Assembly: GCA_030653355.1 (NCBI GenBank)
Contig: JAURZN010000183.1
Span: 1 to 64,000, forward strand
DNA: 64,000 bases
Direction of reading: 5' to 3'
From: Gallionella sp.
Lineage (GTDB): Bacteria > Pseudomonadota > Gammaproteobacteria > Burkholderiales > Gallionellaceae
Shown here piece by piece: positions 1 to 9,569 of the stretch (position 1 is its first letter; the number at the start of each line of letters is the position of its first letter). A model generated the notes under the pieces. That model saw only the letters and a list, made by a program, of their open reading frames with translations. It did not search any database and was not told the origin of the DNA. Position numbers and translations under genes: made by a program.

Positions 1-985
1 CGCGGATCTGTCGCTGGAAGCGAACAAAGGCAAGCCGCAGATGGTGGTCAAGGTGAACCGGGATGAGGCGGCGCGCTACGGCATCAACGCCGACGAAATC
101 CTTGAGGTGGTGCAGGCCGGCATCGGCGGCAAGGCGGTGAGTACGCTGATCGACGGGGTCAAGCGTTTCGACATCCAGGTCTGGCTCGCGCCCGATTTCC
201 GCAACAGCGTGGAAGCCATCAACAACATCCCGATTCGCACCCAGAGCGGCGCGCTGATTCCCCTTTCCAGAGTCGCCACGGTGGAACTGGATGAAGGTTA
301 TTCCTTCATCCGGCGCGAACAGCTGCAACGTTACGCTGTGATCCAGATGGACGTGAAAGGGCGCGACGTGGACAGCTTCGTGAAGGAGGCAGCGGCCAGG
401 ATCAAGAGCGAAGTGAAGATTCCAGCCGGCTACTGGATCGAGTGGGGTGGCGCCTTTGAGAACCAGCAGCGCGCCATGGCCAAGCTGGCGCTGATCGTGC
501 CGCTCACCATCGGGCTGATCTTCATCCTGTTGTATACGGCATTTAATTCGCTTACCTACGCCACGCTGATCATTGCCAACGTGCCGTTCGCCACTATCGG
601 CGGTGTGATCGGGCTATTCATTACCGGACAATACCTGTCTGTACCATCGGCCATCGGATTTATTGCCGTATTTGGTGTTGCGATGCTGAACGGCATCGTG
701 CTGGTGACTTTTTTAAATGATCAACGTGAACGGGGCTTGTCGGTGCGTGCAGCTGTTAAGCAAGGTGCCGCATTGCGATTAAGACCAGTTTTGATGACGG
801 CTTCCATCGCCATCTTCGGTCTGGTGCCGATGCTCTTGTCTTCGGGTGTGGGCGCGGAAACTCAGCGCCCGCTGGCGACGGTCGTGGTGGGCGGATTGTT
901 TACCTCTACGGCGTTGACGTTGCTGCTTTTGCCGTTGATGTACGAGTGGGTGGAGACACGCCGCGAACGCAAACAAGCGAAGTAA
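1..985 (+). CDS. Heavy-metal efflux RND transporter, CzcA/CusA family, C-terminal part (5' end outside window)
   Basis: Open from the window edge; RND TM segments (GGVIGLFITGQYLSVPSAIGFIAVFGVAMLNGIVLVTF, RLRPVLMTASIAIFGLVPMLLSSGVGAETQRPLATVVVGGL) typical of CzcA/CusA. Confidence 0.93.
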   Translation, partial: ADLSLEANKGKPQMVVKVNRDEAARYGINADEILEVVQAGIGGKAVSTLIDGVKRFDIQVWLAPDFRNSVEAINNIPIRTQSGALIPLSRVATVELDEGYSFIRREQLQRYAVIQMDVKGRDVDSFVKEAAARIKSEVKIPAGYWIEWGGAFENQQRAMAKLALIVPLTIGLIFILLYTAFNSLTYATLIIANVPFATIGGVIGLFITGQYLSVPSAIGFIAVFGVAMLNGIVLVTFLNDQRERGLSVRAAVKQGAALRLRPVLMTASIAIFGLVPMLLSSGVGAETQRPLATVVVGGLFTSTALTLLLLPLMYEWVETRRERKQAK

Positions 986-1042
986 ACCAGTAGCGTGCGG
1001 CCTGACCGGGCCGCACGCAATCACTAAATCAGGAGAATCCGC

Positions 1043-1399
1043 ATGAAAGAAATCAAGGCTTATATCCACAACCACCGCATCGCCGATGTGATTCGCGCCG
1101 TAAAAGAATCAGGGCTGTGCAACACGGACGGAACGCCTGGCTGCCGCAATCTTGCCGTCATCCCGGTGCAAAGCCTACTGAAGGCGGTGGACGCCAAGGA
1201 GCAACACTATTCCATCGAATTGGCCGAGACAGTTATCAACGAATCGAAGCTGGAACTGGTTTGCGAGGATCTCCAGGTGGACGAGCTAGTGGCCATCATC
1301 GGGCACGCCGCCCGCACCGGCCAAGCCGAGGCTGGCTGGATTTACATCAGCGACATCATCCAGGCAGTTCCGATAGCTGGTTGGCAATCCAAAACTTGA
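1043..1399 (+). CDS. P-II-like family protein, metal-RND associated
   Basis: 118 aa, MKEIKAYIHNHRIADVIRAVKESG...GWIYISDIIQAVPI; PII-like fold pattern; RBS-like aggag upstream; directly downstream of the RND gene. Confidence 0.75.
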   Translation: MKEIKAYIHNHRIADVIRAVKESGLCNTDGTPGCRNLAVIPVQSLLKAVDAKEQHYSIELAETVINESKLELVCEDLQVDELVAIIGHAARTGQAEAGWIYISDIIQAVPIAGWQSKT

Positions 1400-1502
1400 A
1401 CGTAATGCGCCAATTAGCCGGAATTCTTGTGTTTATACATTGCGCTTGTCACCTTACGAACGAAGCAGGTGTGTACGTAATTAACGCAAAAAGGAGGAAA
1501 TT

Positions 1503-1724
1503 ATGATGTGGGAATACGGGATGGGCTGTGGATGGCTGGGCATGGCGTTGTTCTGGCTGCTGCTGATTTTTCTGGTTTTGGCGGTGGTCAAATATCTTGC
1601 TGGTAAGAATGGGGGCGGTAGTGAACCCGCCAAAGCGCTAGAGATGCTGGATGAGCGGTATGCCCGAGGCGAAATCGGTCGTGATGAGTATCTGAAAAGG
1701 CGGGATGATATGAAGGGGATTTAG
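1503..1724 (+). CDS. SHOCT domain-containing small membrane protein
   Basis: TM helix followed by LEMLDERYARGEIGRDEYLKRRDDM (SHOCT motif); aaggagg RBS. Confidence 0.85.
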   Translation: MMWEYGMGCGWLGMALFWLLLIFLVLAVVKYLAGKNGGGSEPAKALEMLDERYARGEIGRDEYLKRRDDMKGI

Positions 1725-1795
1725 CAGGAAGTTTTTGGCCGCTAGGGCGTTTGTGCGGCATGGCTTGGTTATAAATGCAATTCAAGGAGAACAAC

Positions 1796-2191
1796 ATGGA
1801 AATTCGTTATGGATTTGGCAAGAAAGCTGTACTAGATTTTGACAGTGCTTTGGAACAAGTGGTACGTGCTTTGCAGTCCGAGGGTTTTGGTGTGTTGACC
1901 GATATCGATGTGGCTGCCACGATGAAAAGGAAACTCAATGCTGAGATGCCACCTTACCGCATTCTCGGTGCTTGCAATCCCCCGCTGGCTCATCGTGCAT
2001 TGCAGGCTGAGCCGTCTATCGGTCTGCTGCTCCCCTGTAACGTGGTCGTGCGCCAGGATGAGGAAGGCTCGGTGCATGTGGAATTCATGGATCCAGCCGC
2101 CGTACTGGATTTGGTAAACAAACCTGAGATCAGCCTGCTGGCGATTGAGGTACGTCAGCGGCTGGAGCGGGTATTGGCTGCTTTGCCTTAA
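1796..2191 (+). CDS. DUF302 domain-containing protein
   Basis: FGVLTDIDVAATMKRKL...YRILGACNPPLAHRALQAEPSIGLLLPCNVVVRQ is typical of DUF302; aaggaga RBS. Confidence 0.88.
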   Translation: MEIRYGFGKKAVLDFDSALEQVVRALQSEGFGVLTDIDVAATMKRKLNAEMPPYRILGACNPPLAHRALQAEPSIGLLLPCNVVVRQDEEGSVHVEFMDPAAVLDLVNKPEISLLAIEVRQRLERVLAALP

Positions 2192-2349
2192 TCTTTAGGA
2201 ATATGCCTGTGTCCAGTGCTGTTGCTGGATGGGTCAGCCTCAGCCAGCTCCAAAATGATAACTGACAAGCGGAAATAAAGAACCCTGTGGTTTTTTCAAG
2301 CCCACAGGGCATGGAGATTCAGACAATGAAACATTTGACGAGGGAATTT

Positions 2350-2781
2350 TCAGCTTTGTATTTTATTGGGGCATTTTGGCTTGTTACAGTCTGCGTAGAT
2401 ATAGAGAGAGTGGTCGTGAATGGTAAATCCGCGATCGGTGGCGGCTATTTTCTGGCGTGCCTCAATAGTTGCGTCGTAAAACTCTTCGACATGGCCGCAT
2501 TGCATACACACGATGTGATCATGGTGTTCGCCCTGATTAAGTTCGAACACCGATTTGCCGCCCTCGAAATGGTGCCGCATCAGCAGACCAGCCTGCTCGA
2601 ACTGGGTGAGCACGCGATAAATGGTCGCTAGGCCGACATCGTCACCGCTGGTGAGCAGCAGCTTGTATACCTCCTCCGCGCTCAGATGTCGTTGCTTGCT
2701 AGCTTCGAACAGGCTCAACACCTTGAGCCGTGGCAAGGTGGATTTTAGACCGACAGTTTTTAGGTGATCAGGTTGGTGCAT
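2350..2781 (-). CDS. Fur family transcriptional regulator
   Basis: LKSTLPRLKVLSLFE...HLSAEEVYKLLL...GLATIYRVLTQFEQAGLL...HHDHIVCMQCGHVEEF. Confidence 0.9.
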   Translation of the reverse strand: MHQPDHLKTVGLKSTLPRLKVLSLFEASKQRHLSAEEVYKLLLTSGDDVGLATIYRVLTQFEQAGLLMRHHFEGGKSVFELNQGEHHDHIVCMQCGHVEEFYDATIEARQKIAATDRGFTIHDHSLYIYADCNKPKCPNKIQS

Positions 2782-2836
2782 ATCAAGACCTTTTAGATTT
2801 TTGAATCATCATGTCAGGAAATACTTGTAATTGCAA

Positions 2837-2855
2837 ATAAGAATGATTATCATTT
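2837..2855. promoter_or_regulatory. Fur-box-like dyad between divergent fur-like gene and cupredoxin/FTR1 operon
   Basis: ATAAGAATGATTATCATTT resembles the GATAATGATAATCATTATC consensus; lies in the divergent intergenic region. Confidence 0.65.
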
Positions 2856-2881
2856 GTGACTAGTTAACTACGGGGTTCGCC

Positions 2882-3199
2882 ATGAAACGTCTTTCACTTA
2901 TTTTCCTGCTACTACCATTCGCTGCCTATGCAGCCGATGCCGACTATACGCTGATCATCAAGGATCACAGCTTCCAGCCGTCTGAGTTAACCATCCCGTC
3001 AGGCAAGAAAATCAAGCTCTTGGTTGAGAATCAGGATGCCACCCCCGAGGAATTCGATAGCCACGATCTAAACCGGGAAAAAGTGATTGCCGGACGTGGC
3101 GCCGCGACGATTTACATCGGCCCACTTACGCCCGGACGCTACGCCTTCACCGGCGAATTTCACGCAGCAACCGCCCAAGGTTCAATCGTCGCAAAATAG
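2882..3199 (+). CDS. Cupredoxin domain-containing periplasmic protein (iron-uptake associated)
   Basis: Signal peptide, then DYTLIIKDHSFQPSELTIPSGKKIKLLVENQDATPEEFDSHDL...; upstream of FTR1. Confidence 0.85.
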   Translation: MKRLSLIFLLLPFAAYAADADYTLIIKDHSFQPSELTIPSGKKIKLLVENQDATPEEFDSHDLNREKVIAGRGAATIYIGPLTPGRYAFTGEFHAATAQGSIVAK

Positions 3200-3208
3200 G
3201 AAAATATC

Positions 3209-4033
3209 ATGTTCGCAACTGCCATCATTGTTTTTCGGGAAGTATTGGAAGCTTCCATCATCATCGGGATTCTCACTGCCGCGACGCGCAGCATTCACGG
3301 CAGCAAACGCTGGTTGGCCGCTGGACTGGTGGCTGGATTAGTGGGTTCGGGATTGGTCGCAGCTTCAACCGACGTGATCGGATCGCTGGCCAGCGGCATC
3401 GGTCAAGAAATTTTCAACACCATCGTACTCGGCATCGCGGTGCTGATGCTGGCATGGCACAACATTTGGATGGCGTCTCACGGTGCTGCGCTGGCGGCCA
3501 ACGCTCGTTTAGTGGGCAGTGCCATTCGTGACGGAAACAGCGAGTGTTCGGTGCTATTTGTTATCGTCGGGCTGGCTGTACTCAGAGAAGGTTCAGAAAC
3601 TGTGCTGTTTCTTTATGGCATCGCAACATCTGGTGAGGGCGGACAGTCTTCAATGCTGCTCGGCGGCATGGTTGGCATGCTGCTCGGTATTGTGGTTGGT
3701 TACACAATATTTGCCGGGCTGCTGCGCGTGCCGATGCGCTGGTTCTTTGCTGCTACTGGCATATTGGTGTTGCTATTAGCAGCAGGCATGGCCTCGCAAG
3801 CTGCGCATTTCCTGATTCAAGCCGATTTGTTGCCCAGCCTCGCCTCGCCGCTATGGGACACGTCTGCGCTACTGCCGGAAAGTGGACTAACCGGCATATT
3901 ACTGCACAGTCTGATTGGCTATGACTCACGTCCGGCAGGAATGCAGATCATTTTTTACCTTACTGCACTGATTGTCATTTTCATCGGCATGAAATGGGCT
4001 GCTCGTTCGCAGCCAACCACGGTACGAAAATAA
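3209..4033 (+). CDS. FTR1 family iron permease (EfeU-like)
   Basis: Multi-TM with two REXXE-type motifs (FREVLEASIIIGIL; LREGSETVLFLYGI). Confidence 0.92.
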   Translation: MFATAIIVFREVLEASIIIGILTAATRSIHGSKRWLAAGLVAGLVGSGLVAASTDVIGSLASGIGQEIFNTIVLGIAVLMLAWHNIWMASHGAALAANARLVGSAIRDGNSECSVLFVIVGLAVLREGSETVLFLYGIATSGEGGQSSMLLGGMVGMLLGIVVGYTIFAGLLRVPMRWFFAATGILVLLLAAGMASQAAHFLIQADLLPSLASPLWDTSALLPESGLTGILLHSLIGYDSRPAGMQIIFYLTALIVIFIGMKWAARSQPTTVRK

Positions 4034-4038
4034 TCATC

Positions 4039-4619
4039 GTGAAAAATTATTTCGCATTTTCGTTTGCTAATTTATTTTCTCTGGGCATCCTGCTCTGCGG
4101 AATTGTCGGAGCGCAGGATGCTTTTGCCGGTGCTGCGGATTATGTCTATACCCCGCAGTCGAATATGGTGAGCGGGAAATTGATATCAAGTACGGCACAG
4201 CCTCGTCACAAGCCGGAAATCCCGCAAAAGTTGCCAGTATCGGATTAGGTTTCGGCGCAAAGGAATATTGGTTCACAGAGATATATTTAAAACAGGTTCG
4301 TAGCGGAAACACAGAGGTCACGCTGGCTGAATGGGTGAACAAGTTCCAGCACACCGAGACTGGTAATATCCGCTTGATCTTGGCTTTGTCATCGAAACGG
4401 AAGCCCCGTTAAAAGGCGATGCGCCGTGGGAGCTCAAGCTGGGGTCATTGCTTCAGACAGACTCCGGCAAGCTCCAGATGAATGGCAATTTGCTTTTTGA
4501 ACGCGCATTTGAAAAGGCCGATAAAAGTGGTGTGCCATACGGCACCAATTTGACCTATCAGTGACAAGCAAGACAGGCCCAATCACACCTTCAGGATGCA
4601 GATTGAGTACGAGTTCTAA
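4039..4619 (+). pseudogene. Frameshifted secreted/outer-membrane-like protein remnant
   Basis: Signal peptide in one frame (VKNYFAFSFANLFSLGILLCGIVGAQDAFAGAADYVYTPQS), then VEYGEREIDIKYGTASSQAGNPAKVASIGLGFGAKEYWFTEIYLKQ... in a second, then LGFVIETEAPLKGDAPWELKLGSLLQTDSGKLQMNGNLLFERAF in a third, ending IEYEF. Confidence 0.75.
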
Positions 4620-4671
4620 AGAAACTCAGAATTTTTCAAGCCACAGAAACCTAGTGAAGCCAAGGTAGATC

Positions 4672-6855
4672 ATGAAACACTCAATGTTCAATATTCGTAA
4701 CATGGACTGTCCAACTGAGGAGGCACTGATCCGCAAGCGTCTCGGATCGATGCCCGGCATCGGCGAGCTGTCGTTCAACCTGATAACCCGCCGTCTTGCC
4801 GTCACGCATACACTGGACGATGAACAGCCTATCCTCGATGCCTTGCGCGAGATAGGTATGAAGACAGACCCCGAGCCGCAATGCCAGTCCGGCTCCTGTT
4901 CGAGCTGCGAAGCGGAATCCCCCGTGGTATCGCGCCGGACATGGGCGCTGATGGCGGTGTCCGGTACTGCGGCCATGGTTGCGGAAATCGTCGCGTGGAA
5001 CGGCGCGAGCGAGCAATCGGTTGCGGTGATCGCTCTGGCCTTGCTCTCCATTGTCACCGGTGGCCTCAGCACTCTGAAAAAAGGCTGGATCGCGCTCAAG
5101 AACTTCGCCCTCAATATGAATTTCCTGATGAGCATCGCCGTCATCGGTGCGCTTGCCATCGGCGAATGGCCGGAAGCTGCGGTGGTGATTTTCCTGTTCG
5201 CGCTGGCCGAGTTGATCGAAACGCTCTCGCTGGAGCGGGCCAAGAACGCAATCAAGGGGCTGATGGCGATGACTCCCGAGGTCGCCACCGTGCAACTCGA
5301 CAACGGCGAATGGCGCGAGACAGCAGTAACCGACGTGCAGGTTGGGCAAGTGGTGCGCGTCAAACCGGGAGAGCGTATTCCGCTGGACGGCGTGGTCACG
5401 GCGGGCGGCAGTTCGGTGAACCAGGCGCCGATTACCGGGGAGAGCATGCCCGTGTTGAAAGCGGCGGGCGATCCGGTGTTCGCCGGTACGCTGAACGAGC
5501 GCGGTATGCTGGAGTTTCGCGTCACCGCAAACAAGGGCAACACCACGCTGGATCGCATCATCCACACGGTGCAAGAGGCGCAAGGCCAACGCGCGCCGAC
5601 GCAACGTTTCGTCGACCAGTTCGCGCGTTACTACACCCCCGCCGTGGTGGTGTTCGCGGTTCTGGTGGCGGCCGTTCCTCCGTTGCTGTTCGGTGCCGCG
5701 TTCGAGCCATGGTTCTACAAGGCGCTGGTCATGCTGGTGATCGCCTGCCCCTGCGCGCTGGTAATCTCCACGCCCATTACCGTGGTGAGCGGGCTTGCCG
5801 CTGCGGCAAGGCAGGGCATACTGATCAAGGGCGGCGTGCATCTGGAGAACGGACGCCTGATAAAAGCCGTAGCTTTGGACAAGACCGGCACGCTCACGCA
5901 CGGCAAGCCTGTCGTGACCGATGTGGTTCCGCTGGTTGAGTTGCCTGCCGACAGCCTGCTGCAACTGGCCGCCAGCGTGGACGTGCATTCCGAACATCCC
6001 ATCGCGTCTGCCATCGTATCGGCATGGCAGACGCCTGCCGACGGGAACGGAACGCCGCGTTCGTTGCTACCCGCCATTTCGTTCGAGTCCCTCACAGGTC
6101 GCGGTGCCAAAGCGGTTGTCGAGGGGCAACTTTACTATGTGTGCAACCATCGGCAGATCGAAGAACTGGGCATCTGCGGAGTGCATGTCGAAGAGGCTCT
6201 GCATCGTCTGGAGCAGGAAGGCAAGACAGCCGTGGTGCTGGCTACGGCAACCGAGTCGCTGTGCGTCATCGGTGTGGCCGACACGGTGCGCGGCCATAGC
6301 GCGGAGGCTATCCGCCAACTTCATGCTCTCGGTGTGGCATCAGTGATGTTGACCGGCGACAACCAGACGACGGCCAGCGCCATCGCTGCCCAGGTGGGCA
6401 TAGACGATGCGCGCGGCAATCTGCTGCCGGAAGAAAAACTGGCAGTAATCGATGAGTTGATGAACCGTTACGATCATGTCGGCATGGTGGGTGATGGAAT
6501 CAACGACGCGCCTGCGTTAGCCAAGGCATCTATAGGATTTGCTATGGGCAGCGCCGGTACAGATACTGCCATCGAGACCGCCGATGTTGCACTGATGGAT
6601 GACGATTTGCGCAAAGTGCCACACTTCATCCAGCTAAGCCGAAATACTTCCCGTGTGCTCAAACAAAACATCACGCTGGCCATCGGCATCAAGGCGATAT
6701 TCTTCGCTTTGGCTCTGGCAGGGAAAGCCACGCTCTGGATGGCGGTCTTTGCCGATATGGGGGCCAGCCTGATCGTGGTATTTAATGGGATGCGCTTGCT
6801 CCGTATTAAGGGCGGTATTGAACGCGACCACATAAAATCTGGCCATACGAGATGA
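4672..6855 (+). CDS. Heavy-metal translocating P-type ATPase (ZntA/CadA type)
   Basis: N-terminal HMA NIRNMDCPTEEALIRKRL, CPC in VIACPCALVISTP, DKTGTLTHGKP, GDGINDAPALAKA. Confidence 0.95.
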   Translation: MKHSMFNIRNMDCPTEEALIRKRLGSMPGIGELSFNLITRRLAVTHTLDDEQPILDALREIGMKTDPEPQCQSGSCSSCEAESPVVSRRTWALMAVSGTAAMVAEIVAWNGASEQSVAVIALALLSIVTGGLSTLKKGWIALKNFALNMNFLMSIAVIGALAIGEWPEAAVVIFLFALAELIETLSLERAKNAIKGLMAMTPEVATVQLDNGEWRETAVTDVQVGQVVRVKPGERIPLDGVVTAGGSSVNQAPITGESMPVLKAAGDPVFAGTLNERGMLEFRVTANKGNTTLDRIIHTVQEAQGQRAPTQRFVDQFARYYTPAVVVFAVLVAAVPPLLFGAAFEPWFYKALVMLVIACPCALVISTPITVVSGLAAAARQGILIKGGVHLENGRLIKAVALDKTGTLTHGKPVVTDVVPLVELPADSLLQLAASVDVHSEHPIASAIVSAWQTPADGNGTPRSLLPAISFESLTGRGAKAVVEGQLYYVCNHRQIEELGICGVHVEEALHRLEQEGKTAVVLATATESLCVIGVADTVRGHSAEAIRQLHALGVASVMLTGDNQTTASAIAAQVGIDDARGNLLPEEKLAVIDELMNRYDHVGMVGDGINDAPALAKASIGFAMGSAGTDTAIETADVALMDDDLRKVPHFIQLSRNTSRVLKQNITLAIGIKAIFFALALAGKATLWMAVFADMGASLIVVFNGMRLLRIKGGIERDHIKSGHTR

Positions 6856-7030
6856 ATATTTGGTACGGCATCCGAATCACGGCAACCAAGAGGCTGGTTA
6901 TCAAGGCAGCGGAAACTGTATGGAATTTCAGGCATCAATTCTTACTCATGAGCCCGCTATATGTCTGATTGAACATAATTATCTTCGCCAACCCATGTAC
7001 TAAACGTTACATTGTTTGAAAGCGGAACAG

Positions 7031-8080
7031 ATGAACTGGAAAGAAGCAGTTTGCCAACCGGGCATACCCGCAGCAATAGGGGCAGCTTTGTTATTTGGCA
7101 CGGGAACACCTTTAGCGAAGTGGCTGCTTGAGTCTGTCGATCCGTGGCTGTTGGCGGGATTGCTCTATTCGGGTTCAGGTATTGGTCTGCTACTGTATCG
7201 TCGTCTGAGCCACGCGCCTGCCGTACAGCTTCCACGCAGGGAAATAGCCTGGTTTGCCGGAGCAATTCTGGCGGGCGGTATCGTCGGGCCTGTGCTGTTG
7301 ATGATCGGCCTGACCGGTATGCAAGCATCTGCCGCCTCTCTCTTGCTGAATGCTGAAAGTGTATTTACCGCGCTACTGGCATGGTTCGTTTTCAGAGAAA
7401 ACTTTGATAGGCGCATCGCGTTAGGTATGCTTGCTATTGTGGCTGGTGCTGTGGTGTTAAGCTGGTCAGGAGACGCACATATAGCCGGGTTATGGCCGAT
7501 GCTGGCAATTCTGGGCGCATGCCTGGCATGGGGCATAGACAACAACCTGACGCGTAAAGTATCGCTCACCGACGCTACATGGATCGCTTCGGTAAAAGGT
7601 TTGGTGTCGGGAGGTGTCAACCTGACGTTGGCCTTATGGTTGGGTGCTTCAATACCGGCACTCCCGCAACTGGCAGGCGCAATGCTGGTTGGCTTGCTGG
7701 CTTATGGCGTAAGTTTGACAATGTTTGTAGTGGGGCTACGTCATCTGGGCACGGCGCGCACGGGTGCCTATTTTTCAATTGCGCCGTTCTTCGGTGCTTT
7801 GCTTGCTGTGCTGATGGGTGAGCCGGTCACGTCACCACTGCTCTTGGCTGGGGCACTTATGGCGCTAGGTACTTGGCTGCATCTGACCGAGTACCATGAA
7901 CACCGGCATATACATGCGGAGTTGATGCATGACCATGATCATACTCACGACGAACATCACCAGCATGAACACGATTCCCAGACAACACCGGGTAGCCAAC
8001 ATCGCCATTTGCATCGTCATGAACCACTGACGCATGCTCATCGACATTTTCCGGATGCGCATCATCAGCATAAGCATTAG
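7031..8080 (+). CDS. DMT/EamA family transporter with His-rich C-terminal tail
   Basis: Ten-TM EamA-like repeats; C-terminus HAELMHDHDHTHDEHHQHEHDSQTTPGSQHRHLHRHEPLTHAHRHFPDAHHQHKH. Confidence 0.85.
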   Translation: MNWKEAVCQPGIPAAIGAALLFGTGTPLAKWLLESVDPWLLAGLLYSGSGIGLLLYRRLSHAPAVQLPRREIAWFAGAILAGGIVGPVLLMIGLTGMQASAASLLLNAESVFTALLAWFVFRENFDRRIALGMLAIVAGAVVLSWSGDAHIAGLWPMLAILGACLAWGIDNNLTRKVSLTDATWIASVKGLVSGGVNLTLALWLGASIPALPQLAGAMLVGLLAYGVSLTMFVVGLRHLGTARTGAYFSIAPFFGALLAVLMGEPVTSPLLLAGALMALGTWLHLTEYHEHRHIHAELMHDHDHTHDEHHQHEHDSQTTPGSQHRHLHRHEPLTHAHRHFPDAHHQHKH

Positions 8081-8144
8081 AAATGATTCCGGTATCTATA
8101 GAATGCAGGATTGGACAAAGTGCCGAGTTTTTAGGAGAGCAAGC

Positions 8145-8765
8145 ATGGATAGCAAGCAACATTGGGAACAGGTTTATGTGACCAAGGCATCCGATTCTGT
8201 CAGCTGGTTTCAGGAACATGCTGATCAATCCTTGCGGTTTATCCACAACACAGGTCTTGGTACGAATGCGGCCATCATTGATGTGGGCGGAGGAGCATCT
8301 AACTTGGTGGATGACCTTGTGGCAGAAGGCTATACCGATTTGACCGTGCTCGACCTGTCATCAGCGGCGCTGGCGGTCGCAAAGCAGCGTTTGGGAAAAC
8401 AGGCGGACGCCGTGCACTGGATGGAAGGCGATATTACCCGTGCAGAATTTCCCGAACACCGCTTCGATATTTGGCACGACCGTGCTGTATTCCATTTTCT
8501 GACTGACCCGGCTGACCGCCACGCTTATGTCGAGCGGGTCATGCAAGCAGTCCGCCCGGGTGGCCATGTGATTGTTGCCACCTTTGCCGCAGATGGCCCG
8601 GAAAAATGCAGTGGCCTACCCGTGATGCGATACCAGCCAGAAGGTTTGCACGCGGAATTCGGTGATGCTTTCCTGCTGGTCGCGCACGAGAAGGAAGTGC
8701 ATCACACGCCGTTCGGTACAGATCAGCAATTTGTTTATTGTTACTGCCGCAAGGGCAATAGCTAA
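8145..8765 (+). CDS. Class I SAM-dependent methyltransferase
   Basis: MDSKQHWEQVYVTKASDSVSWFQEH...IIDVGGGASNLVDDLVAEGYTDLTVLDLSSAAL; internal ATG chosen over the upstream ORF start. Confidence 0.85.
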   Translation: MDSKQHWEQVYVTKASDSVSWFQEHADQSLRFIHNTGLGTNAAIIDVGGGASNLVDDLVAEGYTDLTVLDLSSAALAVAKQRLGKQADAVHWMEGDITRAEFPEHRFDIWHDRAVFHFLTDPADRHAYVERVMQAVRPGGHVIVATFAADGPEKCSGLPVMRYQPEGLHAEFGDAFLLVAHEKEVHHTPFGTDQQFVYCYCRKGNS

Positions 8766-9155
8766 CACATTCTCACTATCTTCTTCTCGTTTGGAGATTT
8801 TTTCTTGGTGAATTACCTGCCTGAAATCAATTGTCACGGACGGTTGTGTCTCACTTATCAGATTCGTTAACGACTGCTTCTGAATGGGCAAAATAATTGA
8901 CCTGGATAAAGTGCCAAGTGCAGTTAACAGGCAGTGTATTATCGAAGCAGTACATCAGCAAGGTGTCATAAGCGTCACAGCTACAATCCTCGAAAAAATA
9001 TATTCAGTCTGCTGTTGTTAGTGAGGGCGATTAAGCGACACTAACACTCCCTCTCCCCCCTTGTTTAAATTATTTCCTTGCTAACGCTGGGCTAATTCTT
9101 CATTGCTATCTTCACAACCACGCGAATATCCGCGCGACTTGAAGGAGCGATCATC

Positions 9156-9488
9156 ATGAAACAAAAATATAATTTGCTGGCATTTGCCGCCTTTTCAGTG
9201 GCTGCCATCGCAACGGCGTATGCCGCTATTTCCTCGGAAAATGATGCGCTTGCGATTTCATCGGCAAAGGTCAGTCTAACGCAAGCCGTGACAACCGCCG
9301 AGCAGCATGTCGGCGGTAAGGCCGCCCGTGCGGAATATGAGCATCACAAGGGGCAATGGGTGTTTGATGTCGAGGTGGTGAAGGGTAAGCAGGTCATGGA
9401 TGTAAAGGTTGATCCACTTAGCGGAAGAATCCTTTCCTCTGTTGAGGACAATACAGATCATGACGATGCGCATGATAAGGAAGATTAA
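9156..9488 (+). CDS. PepSY domain-containing protein
   Basis: Signal peptide; VSLTQAVTTAEQHVGGKAARAEYEHHKGQWVFDVEVVKGKQVMDVKVDPLSGRILSS. Confidence 0.88.
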   Translation: MKQKYNLLAFAAFSVAAIATAYAAISSENDALAISSAKVSLTQAVTTAEQHVGGKAARAEYEHHKGQWVFDVEVVKGKQVMDVKVDPLSGRILSSVEDNTDHDDAHDKED

Positions 9489-9569
9489 TAGATTGATAAC
9501 GCCCAAGCGACCTGCCGTTTGGGCGGTTTTGATCAACGGCTCACTATCTTTATCGGGAGAACATCCAAA

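Noticed and set aside
1117-1506. 129-aa ORF overlapping the PII-like gene in another frame
   Set aside because: Out-of-frame shadow of the coding frame; composition rich in R/G/H with no domain signal.
4626-5997. Long antisense ORFs (313 and 438 aa) opposite the P-type ATPase gene
   Set aside because: They mirror a clearly coding, GC-rich gene; translations are low-complexity and show no family motifs.
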